A DNA stretch of 64,000 nt from Euwallacea fornicatus (GCF_040115645.1 NC_089573.1:2108001-2172000), one strand, 5' to 3'. Numbered from the stretch's first letter, positions 49,393 to 61,773 are shown. The notes: a model not told the origin generated them from the letters alone. Numbers and translations are program-made.

Positions 49393-51019
49393 GTTCACTG
49401 AATTGTCCCACAAATTCCGACCACCGACACCAACCAACAATTACCAACACTGATGGTTCGCACTATCAGTGTTGATCCCCGCAGTTCGGGGGCTCTAGAA
49501 ACGACGCAACAGCCAAGTCCTACAATATTCCCGACCCCCCATAAAATAAACACGACTGGCACTCGGTCCTCCTTCAACCAGACTTGTTACCCGTCGCACT
49601 GCCTATACTGAATTAACTTCAACCAAGTCATAGCAGAGAAACAACTACTACGTCACTAATTTGACAGAGTACACGACCAACACCAACCAAAACCCAGGAG
49701 CGCAACCAGTTCTATGAATTTGTTCGCGTTGAAATGGCACTTGGATCATTTTTGATATATTCACTGTGATCAGGCGCAGTACTCGTCACTCGCATTTGCA
49801 CCAATCAAATGGATCGTCTAACAATTTACTTCCCTACTGGAACACAGCCTAGCAGTGTCTAGGGAAATTCCTGCTTTATTTTACACCCGACACAGTGTCG
49901 TCAATACGCTCAAACAAATAGTACGGTTTGAATAGGTTTCTGCACGGTATAACTACTGGTCGATAGAGGGCACAACAAGACTTATTATGAAGTCAAAGGC
50001 TTTAACTGTTTCATTTTATCTACCTCCAACTTCCGAAGATTATCGTTTTTTAGCAAAAAAGTTCTAAACTTCGGTAGTAGCATAAGTCCATTAAAATTAT
50101 CCATCATTTTAGCATAAAAGCGTTTTGAGTTAACTTCCCTTTAGCAAAGATCGGCTAGACAAAGAACGAGTATATATACATATATTCTATTCAATATTAT
50201 GATTATAAACTATCTGATAACGTTCAAATATAATTTTCACTTAATGTTAATATATTTGATTGATATTTGTCGTACACCTATCGACAGCTAACAGACATTT
50301 ATTGGTCCTTGCCGACATATCGCAATTAATTTTTGAGTGGTTACATTGTTTAAATGAACAGTTTAACATAGTAGGAAAATGTTCAACATTAAAACACTAA
50401 TCTAATTAATAATATTGTACTTAGAATCCCAATTGAAAAAATTAACTGAGTTCATTTTTGATTGACTTTACACACATGAGCGTTAATTTAAAAAAGGCAC
50501 AAGTAAAAATAAAAATTAGCGTTCCAAGTTTTTTCGAAAAAAAAGCTTTTTCAGCCTAATGTACACTCACCTATCAATAAAAAAAAATTAAAATCGACAA
50601 TTATCCCTCTATTATAAAACAACAGGAATTAATAATAAATTAACTATAATTATTAGAAATACAAATTATACTAAAAACAAAATTCTGTTTAAAAATTACA
50701 TATAAGACTTAATAAAAATGGCTGCCTTTTTATATTTTGACGTAAATTTCAAATATCAATCTAACCTTACACTTACTACTACTCTAAGAGTCACTCAAAC
50801 TACACCAAAAATTGTTGCCTGCAACACTGAACATATCCCTACCTGCTGTGTTGGAGCAATTTGGTACCGCTTATTGAAGACGTGGAAACCAGATCGGTCT
50901 CGTTAAATTAGTTATTTTGTCGTGACTTTAATACCAGTATCGCCGTTTACTTGGTTACCTGAATACGGGTTAACAGTCTTCTAGTATTTTTAAACGTGAA
51001 TTTAAATTAAGTTACTATA
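49393..51019. other. Intergenic region between Yorkie and SSR3 (divergent starts)
   Basis: It should hold the 5' UTRs and promoters of both genes. GC content is higher next to Yorkie (49393-49700), as expected of a 5' leader, and drops afterwards. I see no clear TATA box in a good position for either gene. A 62-codon ORF at 50718-50906 has no motif. Confidence 0.5.
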
Positions 51020-51571
51020 ATGTCTAAACAATCCACTAAAGGCTTTACCAAGGAGGAAGAACTTCTGCTCCAAGACTTCAGCAGAAATGTGTCGACGAAG
51101 TCCTCAGCTCTATTTTATGGGAACGCGTTTATCGTTTCTGCCGTCCCCATATGGCTCTTTTGGAGAATACACATGATGGACATCTACTCGTCTCTGGTCC
51201 TATTTGTTGGAGTAACAGCTTTGTCAACCTACCTCCTTGCCATTGCTTATAGAAACACCAAATTTACCTTAAAACACAAAATTGCAGTTAAAAGAGAAGA
51301 TGCCGTGACTCGGGAGCTTCTGAAAAAACTCTCTGATGACAAAAAGATGAGCAAAAAGGAAAAGGACGAGAGAATCTTGTGGCAAAAGAATGAGGTCGCT
51401 GATTTTGAGGCAACAACATATTCAATCTTCCACAATAATGCCCTGTTTTTAACTGTGGTCATTGTTGCTAGTTTCTATTTCCTCAGATCTTTTTCACCTG
51501 CAGTTAATTACACTTTGTCAATTGGAGCTGCTTCTGGATTGTTAGCTCTGCTCTCCACAGGATCCCAATAG
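51020..51571 (+). CDS. SSR3: Translocon-associated protein subunit gamma (TRAP-gamma)
   Basis: A single open exon of 183 residues, the normal length of TRAP-gamma (vertebrate SSR3 about 185). It is part of the four-subunit TRAP complex that sits beside the Sec61 channel in the ER membrane and helps certain secretory proteins start translocation. Four hydrophobic segments are visible: residues about 30-50, 56-77, 140-157 and 161-180. A long charged cytosolic loop between the second and third (about 80-135) includes a lysine-rich DDKKMSKKEKDERIL stretch, thought in this family to face the ribosome. The N-terminus KGFTKEEELLLQDFSRN is characteristic. It is transcribed away from Yorkie and converges on GPATCH11. 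Confidence 0.95.
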   Translation: MSKQSTKGFTKEEELLLQDFSRNVSTKSSALFYGNAFIVSAVPIWLFWRIHMMDIYSSLVLFVGVTALSTYLLAIAYRNTKFTLKHKIAVKREDAVTRELLKKLSDDKKMSKKEKDERILWQKNEVADFEATTYSIFHNNALFLTVVIVASFYFLRSFSPAVNYTLSIGAASGLLALLSTGSQ

Positions 51572-51856
51572 GTTCATTACTAATTGATTGTTTTGGTTAG
51601 CAAAATTATGTTTATTCAATTTTCTTGCATTATTTTTTACATTCATGATAAAACATTTCCATGATTTGTTAATGTGTATTTATGATCATTATATTAACAT
51701 TTGTAATACCTCAGTGTTTTATTGATTTTCTTGATGCATTATCGTATATGTTGGTAAAAATGCATTTTCATGACAAAATAGTTCATGAAAATATGGTTTG
51801 GTCTAAGGAAACAAACAAAACATATATGGTATATTAGCTTAGAATATTATAGTCAC

Positions 51857-51862
51857 TTTATT
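51857..51862 (-). terminator. Polyadenylation signal of GPATCH11
   Basis: AATAAA on the minus strand, about 105 bp beyond the GPATCH11 stop codon. Confidence 0.55.
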
Positions 51863-51964
51863 CATTTATAACACAAACAGAAAATATCCACAATTGGAAA
51901 AATAAATAACAATGGAATCTGAACATATCTCAAACATTGAGAATTACAATATTGAAACTAAGCA

Positions 51965-53181
51965 TTAATCCATCTCAGTGTCATGGTCCATTCTATAGGG
52001 CCCAGGACAGTTCTCCCTGAGATCCTCTATATCTATGCCAGTTATAACACAATAAAGACAATATAGATGTTTACTTCTCACATAGTCAATTATTGCAAAC
52101 AAATTCTCTTCAGTTATATACTGTTCAAATTCATCATCTTCGTCACTACTGTCAGTGTCATCAGGACACTCCTTTTCTATCTTCCTGCGTTTCTTTATTG
52201 TTTCTTTAGTCCAAAAGAATTCTTCTACTGGATCTTTGACATTCTAAAACCATGGATTAAATAATTCAACCACCTATAAATAAATAATAATAATCTTTAT
52301 TACATAACTTCAAGTATTACAAAGGTGGCAAGTACCACACATCAGTTTTTTTTTCTTACCACCTGTAATTATATTTATATACACTAAACTTTGCCCAATT
52401 GATATGGTTATATCTATACATATATTTTGCATACTGTAACTTAGAAGTCCAGCTGATCATCACTAAGAAAGCAGAAAACACAGTTTTTAAAAGAAAAGAG
52501 CTTAAGAATGTCTCAGAAATGGTTTGAAAATGATCTGAGAAACATACAAGAATCTACATTCAAATAACTTGGTTTTGTTTTAGAATATAGAAATATTATC
52601 TCAAAAGTTTATTGTACTTACACTTCTGAAATCCAGTTCTTCACACACTCTTTGGGCTTTAAAAAAATCTTTACGTATCTGAGCTAAATTCTTTCTCTCT
52701 TTATTGGCAAGTCGAAACTGAGTCTCATAATGTTTGAGATTTTTTATCTTCTGCTGCTGCCTCTTTGATAACACCTCCTTAATGTGAGATTCCCTGCCAA
52801 TCCCTGAGGTTCCCTGTTTCAAAACAATATCAATTGGTTCCTTTATTCCAGGTCGAGATTTCCCCAGGCTCTCTCCTGACTTGAAACCCATTTTTTCCAA
52901 CATGCGGAATCCCTTATTCTCATTTGATATTGCTGTGGAAAGGCCTATCTCTCTGTTTTCTTGTTCCATCTCATGCAAGGTTTTCTGACGTTTATTAGGG
53001 CCTTCTGCTTTCTTTTTAAACATATCATGCTTGCGCTTTTCCCTGTTCACCAATAAGCCAGGGCGTATATCGTCTTTGCTGAAGATGAATAGAAATTTAA
53101 ACGCAAGAAAGGCGCAGTTCTAGGAACTTACCAATCAACTATGACTTTGAAAGACATATAATCATCCTCTGAATCAGACAT
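51965..53181 (-). CDS. GPATCH11: G-patch domain-containing protein 11
   Basis: Three exons, 53132-53181, 52622-53078 and 51965-52243, join in phase to 261 residues. Exon 1 encodes MSDSEDDYMSFKVIVD, the acidic start typical of this family. Exon 2 has a nuclear-type basic stretch (KRKHDMFKKK) and a G-patch at about residues 72-112 (GFRMLEKMGFKSGESLGK, then GIKEPI and GIG). These features identify an RNA-processing factor that can stimulate a DEAH helicase. It ends in a long charged helix. Exon 3 is acidic (DDTDSSDEDDEFE), then carries the C-terminal DUF4187 block with CLYC (about 231-234) and CPGP (about 248-251). The family is linked to splicing and to the kinetochore in vertebrates. Its start codon lies about 720 bp from that of the divergent calcium-channel gene. 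Confidence 0.93.
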
Positions 53182-53902
53182 GGTTTAATGGGAAGTGAAG
53201 CCCAGATAACAATATTCACTTCTGTGTTAATATTAATATTTAATTTAACCAAAAAGAGGGAACATTTGTTTTTTTTTAAGAAAACCTTTGATTTATGATT
53301 TACAAAACTTAAAATTGTACTTGTCAGAAGCAAAATCTGAAGTTTGGTTAGTTTTTCATTTGTCAATTATCCGCTTTTATTTCTCAAAAACAGATGGCGC
53401 CAGCAAGAAAACACTTCGATAAGAGTAACTCAATTTTTTGTGGTGTCCTCTAGAGACCGCTAGTAATACTCAAAACTCCCGCCACATTGGGCATTTTTTA
53501 ATATTATTATTTGAAAATATCAAATTTCTATATTTAAATTGACATTATTTCTAATATTTTCATTATTTACTTCAATTATCTGTAAAAATTTAAACAAAAA
53601 TAGTCCTGAAAAATGAAATTTGTACTTTCTTCTTGTAGTAAATAATTTCCATAGTAGAACAAAAACTATGATTCGTATTTTTTATAAACTAATACAATTA
53701 CAAAATACACAAACTTCCTGTTGTACAAACTATGACTATCGAAAATAAACGCGTCATTAACTATCCATGGTTGAATGCCATTTTATGTTGGCTCCAGAAA
53801 CGAAATAATCCTGCGTTCTAAAAATAGCTATCACAGGATCTGTGCAAGTTTTCTCCTATATCCCGTCCTACTTTAGTTTTTCCTAGATAAGTAAGATGTG
53901 GC

Positions 53903-56900
53903 ATGGCAATGATTTACAAGATGGAAATGATTTTTTTTCTGATCGTTGTTCCTAGTATTACAGTGAGATATGTAAAATGTACCCCACAAGGAGAGGAGTA
54001 AGTAATTTAAATTGCCTCTTTAGTCAACTGAAAATTGCTTATGTTCACAACCTAACTTTATTGATGTTGGTATAATAAAATCTTTCCTTAAGGGTGGCGA
54101 AATGGGCAAATGAAATAGGAAATGAGTTGTGGATGTTAGGAAAAGAAGTGACAAAAATCAATGAAATTGAACAGGTAAGGAATAATATTTCTTTATTTAA
54201 TATCTCATTAACAAGTATTTCATATAGAAATATGCATTTTTAAACGCAAGAGTGGGAGAAAAGGACCCCGCAAGCCTATTAGCTGAGATAAAATCAAATA
54301 TTTTAAGAATGATGGATAGAAAGATGGATGCAATAAGGGTAAATCCATTAACCCAGGTCATATTCCTAACACACACTTTGCGATTATTGTAGTGCATACA
54401 ACAAGAGGCAGAAAATAGATCAGAAGATTTCTCCTATCTCCATGACGTCTCGTTTAAATATTACAATTCTAGATGGTCACCTATAGAAGGAAATGATTTC
54501 ATTAAATTATCAAAATCCCTAAAAAAGCATCGACATATGTATTTAACCATGACACTTAATAATGATACCCATTTTTACAATTTACCAGTGAACACCACTC
54601 ATAGTTCTGTTCACGTTCCAACCAATGTATATGATAAAGGTGTAGTAAACTCCGTTGATGTCCAGTTATATGCCTTCAGTTTAAACTCCACCTGAAGTTA
54701 ACTTCAAGATTACAATAGTTAGTTAATTGGACATTCGTGAAATCTAAAGCTTAGAATTCGGGTCAGGTTTAAACTTTGTCTGGCCTATCTGGCCTTAAAG
54801 TTAAAAAACACGCTGGCTAAGGCAGGTCCAAGCCGATCGCGCCGCGCTACACCGCCCTGTTAAATTCGTTTTTGCGCAACCCGGCGTGTTAACTTTGAAC
54901 GATGATCTACGCTGGAACGCGCTTAATTGGAAAATTTTGCAAGAAGAACGAACGCGATCCAGCAAGTATCAGTACATGAAGGAAAAATGTTTGTTGGTGC
55001 AATCTTCTTTTAGACAGGGTTGCAAATACTGTCTGTACAGTGTTGAGTTGAGTGACCGTTGATTTTAATTAAAATAGTGCGCATCAACTGCAACAAAGCC
55101 CAGAATCAATTTTTTGTTTAAAGTATTTTGTGTTGATCAGCGCTACACTGCGTAATTCAACGTGGTATTTCAAAACGTGACACAAATCGACTCAGTGCGG
55201 CACATTCGGTCTGGACCCACCTTAACATGAAACAAGGTTCCACGTAGAAGGCGAAAATTTCCTGAAGGAAATTACCTTGCAGTTAAATTTAATAGCCTCA
55301 TCATTAACACACCATAAAAATACTTTACAGAGGATAAGGCTGCTGAAGCCATCCAATGGTCAGAAGCATTGGACAAAGTTTTTGCGCAAAATTATAAATC
55401 AGATCCAGCTCTATCTTGGCAATACTTTGGAAGTTCCACTGGAATTATGCGACATTATCCAGGTAGGTAAGGTAGATGTGTGAGGGAATGATTTTGCACT
55501 CAATAAGTTGAATTCCAGCTATGCACTGGGTCGACAAAACGGAAATAAAATATTTATTTGATTGTCGCATTCGCACGTGGTTTATTGAAGCTGCAACATG
55601 CACTAAAGACGTTGTTATTCTCATTGATAACTCCGGCTCTATGGATGGTAAAAGAAATATTTAAAACTTCCCCAATATACAGTGTGTTCATTTAAAAAGT
55701 TTTCATCCTAATAAGTTCAGAACGAAAAAAGATATTGAAATGCGATTTGTGGGGATTTTAAATGTTGTAAAGGGGAACATTTTTGGCAGGAAAAGTGTTA
55801 ATATTACTCACATCCTTTTACCCCCAGTCACCTCAACTGTAGAATCTCAAATACCTCTCTACATCGCTATGTATGTTATATTAAAGAGCATTCAAAATGT
55901 ATTATTTTAATGTAAATATTATTAACATTGATAAAGTTGTTTTCGAGAAATTTGTGAATAACTAATTGCAATTTTTTAATTTAATTGTTTAATATCAAAT
56001 TCAATGTCTTTATGACAAAAACAGGAAATATTCTTGAAAAAATACAAATTTAAAAATAAATGCATTAAATCTACACATACTTCCCCATTTATTTTTTAAA
56101 TAAAGGTGTAATCTTTTTTTGACCTGTTCGTGGACTCTTCTGATAATTTATTCAGGAGATTTTGCCGGCCATTCTGTTATACTTTTCTTGCCAATCCACC
56201 ACCAGTTCAAGATCTTTTGTTATTTTGTGTTTAGAACTAAATGAAATTCGGGTTTGATAGGACACTCTCTTTAATGATGTACATAGTTGGGTGTAACACC
56301 CTGTAACTACTTCATTTTACGTTTACTATAGATCCAGTCTTTCTAAATTTCTTCAATAGATGTGTAATGTAAATATGCGAAACATATTTGTCAGGATGTC
56401 TCCCACTGAATACCGCCACGGTTTGTTTAGGAGATTCATTATTCGCACTATAAATTAATACAATTTTAACTCTTTCTTTTATGAAATAAATAATTTTTAA
56501 TAATCTAACATTTTACTTAGAGTGGTAAATTATTTGTTAATTATTAAACAATAATATTCAGATCTAATTGAGTTCTGATAAGTTTATTTATGTTAAAGAA
56601 TTGTTTTTTTTTAATTTCTCGAAAACAACTTTATCAAATTTATAATTATTTACATAAAATAAAAATCATACAATTCTAATATCCTTTAATATGAGGTACA
56701 TATCAAAGTAGGGCGTCCTTTAAGATCCTGAAATTAAGGTGTCTAGGGGTGGGCATTCCCTGGCGAACTGGTGCTGCCAAAATTGTTCCCCCCTACAATC
56801 TTTAAGCTCCCTTCAAACCACATTTCAGTATGTCTTTTTGTTGTGAACTTAATAGGATGATAAGTTTCTAAATGAAGACACTGTATAATAAATATCTATA

Positions 56901-59900
56901 ATTCATTCTATAGGATGTCTCAGTAATTCTGTTACAAGGCGATATCTCTGTTAGGGTTATAAATACTACAAACATTTTGGGGGAAAATTTTTTGAGTTTG
57001 CAGAAATACATTATGTGGTGAGAGTTTACTCTTTTTATTACTTCTGGTTACAGTGGAAGTAAGTGTCATCTTCCTTATTTCAAATAAACCACCCTGTCTA
57101 TTTTTACACTTTTCGATACCACACATTAAAGTGATTAAATCATTATTAGGTATCCCTATTCCTGAACCTTACGTTTACGCTTTTCTAATACTAATGCTAT
57201 GACTACGGAATGACTAACCATTTTTAATCAAATTTGCAAGTTTCAATGTTAAATTATAATAATTCGAAACATGCTTGTGAGCTTTGTAACCAGTATGGCT
57301 GGTTTTTTGGCAAAATAGCGCAGTCAGCAATAGTAATCACTTCTTTAGTCATTATCGTGAAAAATGATAAAAATTTTAAATCTAGAAATAGGGACATCTA
57401 ATAATTATTTAGTCACTTCAATGTGTGGTATCGAAAAATGCGAAAATAGACAGGGTGGTCCGTTTGAAAAAGGGAAGATGGTATTGACTTCCAGTGTAAC
57501 CAAAAGTAATAAAAAGAGTAAACTCCCAGCACATAATGTGTTTCATCAAACCAAACAATTTGTTCCCAAAACATTTTTGGAGCATCTCTAACAAGAACGG
57601 AGATATGACCTTATAACAAAGTTACTAAAACACCTTGTATGTAGGTATGGGCAAGCACATTGCTTCGCTTACAGCAAACAGCATCTTAGATACTTTCTCC
57701 AATAACGACTTCGTCAATGTAATGAACTACTCAGAATCCACAAATTATATAGTACCATGCTTTGAGAACAATCTGATTCAAGCTACCAAAGAAAATATCC
57801 ACGTATTTAAAGACGCTATTGCTAGATTGCTCCCGAATGGAAAGACTAAACTGGATCAGGCCTTGGAGAAGGCTTTTGGGCTCCTCAGCCAGGTATTGTA
57901 AGTGGATGTTCTATGAACTGTAACTATAGCCTTAAAGTTGTAGTATCGAGCTAGACGAGGGTGTGTCAATGAGAACAGCACCAAGTGTAACCAAGCTATA
58001 ATGATATTAACAGACGGAGTTAATGCTAACTACAGTCAAACTGTGATGAAACACAACCATTTAAATGGGGGCGATAGCATTCCTGTTAGAATATTTACTT
58101 ACCTTATTGGCCAGGAAGTCAGTAATGAGGAGGAGCTAAAGTGGATGGCTTGTGCGAATCGAGGTTTGTGATTAGAGGGCAATAATTGCAAAACGTCTCT
58201 GCCTATTTATCCAACAGGCTTCTACACCCATGTGCAATCACTAGAACAAGTTACAGCTTCAGTACTGCAATACATTTACGTTGTTGCTAGGCCTCTGGTG
58301 TTACAAGGAGAAGATCATCCAGTTTCATGGACTCATGCCTATGCAGATGTGACCGTAAGCCTATGAACTCATTAGAGCATTTGCATGTTTTCATTAGCTC
58401 TCTTTTAGTATGATGATAAAACTGACACGACTATAAATGAGCCCTATAGGCTATTAACTTCAGCAGCTATTCCATGTTTTGACAGGAAAATTAATAAAAT
58501 GAACGATACTAGGACTGCGGAGTTGCTGGGAGTTGCTGGAACCGACGTTCCAATAGATGAGTTTAGAAAACTTACTCGTCCTTACAAAGTATACTTGATT
58601 GCATCTCTTTTGAAGCTCTCTATATGTGGAATTTTCTAGATCGGAGTAAACGGCTATGCTTTCATTATCAGCAACAATGGTTACGTCTTGATGCATCCGG
58701 CATTGAGGCCTGTTTTTGAAGGAACTGAAAAAGAAAACTATAACAGCATAGATTTAACGGAAGTAGAGCAGCATACTGGGGCTAGTCTGCCTCGTGAGAT
58801 GAGTGAAACTGTGCTGCAACTCCGCTCAGCATTAGTCGATGGTTTGGAAGGTAGCATTCATAACATTTTACTCAATTACCACTTTGATGACAATAGAAGG
58901 GTGTCAGAGGAAACCTATGATTATTACTATACACATCTAGACAAATCTCCCTTTTCACTGGCTATTGCCATTCCCAATCGTTATGGAAACTACTCTCTAG
59001 ATGTAGGGGATGAAATTCAGAAGAATAGACATACTGGAGAAAATCTTACGTCGTTTTTTAGGGGCAAGTGGAAAGTGCACCCTAAATGGTATAGAATTAT
59101 GTTCTTTTCTATTTATTTATGCAGCATTAATCGAACGTTCTAGGGTGTATTGCAAATATCATTACTTAGAGGGACACGAGTTTAAAACTCCCGAGGAAGA
59201 ACTTATTCACTTTTTGGGGAAAATGTATGATATGGACTTTAAATGGGAACGTCAATATGAAACCCCGGATTCAGAGGAGGACGTTTTGGATAAGGGTTTG
59301 TGAATTCTTGTTATTCTGAATCAAATAAACATTTGCCTTGCAGTTGAGTGCGGTAGGAAAACTCTGAAAGATGACGATTATTACTGCGATAAGCAGCTAG
59401 TGCAACGACTTATATTCGATGCCCGAAACACATATGAACCCTTCAAGGAGAGATGGACATTCCAATCAACGTCCGAAAAGAATTTATTTGATAAATACAA
59501 TGTTACTCTTAGATTTGTAGCCACCATGAGCGGCCTCACGAGATGGGACTACATTTACGATGACTACGCTAAATCCAAGACAAAAGGAAAGTAAGGGACT
59601 GTCAATTGTGTAGATCTATACGCTAAGTTGGGTGGTTTTAGAGAGTTCGGCGATTTAAATCCCAGAGCAATAGACGAAAAATGGTACAAAAGCGCGGTGC
59701 TACAACATCAATATGACACAGAATCCTTTGTCTATTCCGTACCGTTTGTTGGTGGCAATGACACGCTTGTAACTGGAAGTTACGCAATATTTGCTAAAGA
59801 TGCAGGAATTGAAGCTCCAGGATCTGTAGTAGGGTTCCAATTCTCTCAGTCCAATCTACAGTCCAAGTTCCTAGAAGTATCTGCAAGGCCCTCGGTATTA

Positions 59901-61032
59901 GAAATTAACTATTAAAAATTTATTAATAAATATAATGATTTCAGAATCAATGCTTCAATCAATGCAAAAAATGTGGGGAACAGCTAGTATGTTACGTAGT
60001 TGATAGTTCCGGCTATATCATAGTGTCAGAATCAAATGATACTGGCAAGTTTTTTGGGGAAATTGAAGGAGACATTTTTGCCTCTATGCTCAGCGAAAAA
60101 ATCTTTGTTAAGAAGACGCTTTATGATTACCAAGCTCTGTGTATTTTAAACAGCACTGACGAAGCTAGTTCTAGTACTCGGGTTGCTACTGTAAGAACAA
60201 GAAAATTATACTATAATCTTTTGATCCTTTAAAAGCTAAATATACTTTCAGCCAATTTCTGTTTTAACATCAGTACTTCAGTGGATTCTGCTCAGGATAT
60301 TTTACACTATTACAGAGCTGAGTTTGTTTCAAGTCATAGACCCTTTTGTGACTTTTGCCCAGGAGATTCTTGATAATGAGAATCAAAAATATGACGAAAG
60401 TGAAGTAAATGATGAGAACGATGAAGAGCACGATAATGAAAATCACAACGATGACGACGGAGAAGATGAAGTCGAGGAGCCATCCACTGTTGCCAATCCC
60501 GCAAACAAACTTTTTTCCTGTGAAAATAGAATCAACTTGTTCATATTGCAACAATCTCTTTTCATTAAAGACAACTTTCATGGAGAGTTGATAGCTGCGG
60601 ATCGGTAATACTTAATTCCATTCCTAGATTTAATTTTTAGAAAATATTTTAGGAAATATTATGTAAAACGCATACCTAATAGCAACTTGGTATTCGTCGC
60701 TGCAGATGTTCAAGCTAAAGAGGTTGTGAAACCACGATTTACAACAAACCCTGAGAGAATATCGAAAATCCCTGTGTGGACTTATGAAGAGATGAATGAC
60801 ACTCTTTTGCCTTGCCAGAAATTGTATTTGAACTCTCTTCCGCGAAGGAGACTCAGTGGATGTTATAATGAACACTACTTGGTCGGTAAACTGATATTTT
60901 ATTGCTGATTCCTACAGCGTGTTTTTACAGGAATATGAAATTGAATCTTGCGGAAGAGCCTCGTCAATGACTCAAATAACCTTAAGTCTGGTTTTTATTC
61001 CCCCTATCTTAAACTTTCTCAGAATAATGTAA
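53903..61032 (+). CDS. Voltage-gated calcium channel alpha-2/delta subunit
   Basis: Eighteen exons: 53903-53997, 54093-54174, 54228-54338, 54393-54639, 55331-55462, 55519-55647, 57645-57892, 57944-58163, 58218-58354, 58409-58588, 58640-59088, 59144-59295, 59344-59590, 59642-59876, 59945-60190, 60252-60604, 60653-60881, 60931-61032. They keep phase and give about 1197 residues. Such subunits bind the extracellular face of Cav channels, raise surface level and help build synapses. Seen: a short signal peptide (MIFFLIVVPSI), VWA-N region, VWA domain with metal site DNSGS (D259, S261, S263) and LTDGVN, then Cache region with GVNGYAFIISNNGYVLMHP. An acidic tract in exon 16 is unusual. The tail ends SCGRASSM then a hydrophobic stretch, a GPI signal. 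It resembles CACNA2D3/4; which insect paralogue (for example straightjacket) is uncertain. The 3' donor of exon 17 (GTCGGT) is weak. Confidence 0.9.
54817..55229. mobile_element. GC-rich element with diverged inverted ends in intron 4 of the channel gene
   Basis: The left end TAAGGCAGGTCCAAGCCGAT and right end (complement TAAGGTGGGTCCAGACCGAA) match imperfectly for about 30 bp around a non-coding, GC-richer core. No coding sequence or clear target duplication is seen, so the class is open. Confidence 0.5.
55680..56883. mobile_element. Foldback MITE 1 in intron 6 of the channel gene
   Basis: TA-flanked arms are inverted copies. CAGTGTGTTCATTTAAAAAG opens the left, and the complement of CAGTGTCTTCATTTAGAAAC closes the right. 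Further paired blocks occur at GGGGAACATTTTTGGCAG and GATAAAGTTGTTTTCGAGAA, so each arm exceeds 290 bp. A central part, about 56000-56550, is not paired and includes an internal CACCCTG end at 56303, possibly another small insertion. Confidence 0.82.
56911..57637. mobile_element. Foldback MITE 2, ending next to exon 7 of the channel gene
   Basis: Arms at 56911-57130 and about 57410-57637 are inverted copies, shown by both encoding MCGIEKCxNRQGG on opposite strands. Outer ends are TAGGATG and CACCTTG. The right end is followed by TA (57638-57639), then TGTAG, the splice acceptor of exon 7 (57645). It lies 27 bp from foldback MITE 1. Confidence 0.85.
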
Positions 61033-61040
61033 TTAAACAA

Positions 61041-61046
61041 AATAAA
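61041..61046 (+). terminator. Polyadenylation signal of the channel gene
   Basis: AATAAA 9 bp after the TAA stop codon. A second signal further on cannot be excluded. Confidence 0.5.
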
Positions 61047-61246
61047 TATCTAATTCGTTGAGCTTGGAGTTAAACTTTATAAAGTGGAACTCGAACCTCT
61101 GATCATGTAACAGGTTTATTTTGTTGCAAATTCTTAAAATTTTTCTAAATTTTGGGATTAGGGCTGCATCAAAGATACTCACAGTGACACGTTGGAATTT
61201 TCACACATCTCTCAGTAAAAAAACTCAAGAAATATCAAATGTTTAC

Positions 61247-61773
61247 CTCATCAATTTCGCTCGGATACATTGAGCGAAGCAATTTCTCGTAATCAGACTT
61301 TATGAAGCAAATCTGCGCCCTTAATCCCGTGAAAACTGAAACTCCATTCAAAAGAAGTTGATATTTCTCTGTGTTATAGAACATTGAAATGTGTAAATCG
61401 AGCTTCTCATAAGATTGAGTTATAAATATATGGCAGTTAAAAAACTCCTTTCCTTGATTGCTTATTTCAACCTCATGAATCAAATCCATCACCCAATCAT
61501 AGTGTTCACAGCTCATGATTTCTGATACAAAAATTACCTTATTAAATCCAAATAGGAAATTATTTCGAAGACATCATTTAAGCAAACACCAACCTTTTTG
61601 CAGGCGATTGGCTCAGAAGCCCACAAAATACTGATAACATTTTTAAGCACTGAGGCAAGTTCAACATTAACGCCAATAAAAACTACCACATAAAACATTC
61701 TCTAATTTTCCAATGTCACCCCATAAGGCCCTTCAATGAGAATTGGGATTTGCGCGGGATGTTCTAAAATTTC
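61247..61773 (-). pseudogene. Dual-oxidase-like NADPH-binding domain, disabled
   Basis: Two exons on the minus strand, 61594-61773 and 61247-61537, are joined by a 56-nt intron in phase (ACKK then VIFVSEIMSCEHYDWVMD). They match the C-terminal part of dual oxidases and related NADPH oxidases: IPILIEGPYG, SCKKVYFLWV-type ACKKVIFVSEI, CHIFITQSYEKLDLHISMFY and SVFTGLRA. In intact enzymes this region binds NADPH and passes electrons to FAD. Here an in-frame TAG follows GVTLEN, and the glycine-rich loop reads FIGVNVELAS instead of the GxGxxPF type. The last exon, with the Cys-Gly-Pro motif, is not found. The transmembrane and peroxidase parts are absent nearby. So it is a decayed or partial copy. 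Confidence 0.72.

Noticed and set aside
56932..57591. Two ORFs encoding nearly the same MCGIEKC peptide as a duplicated gene
   Set aside because: They are the two inverted arms of a non-coding foldback MITE, so the similarity reflects the DNA repeat.
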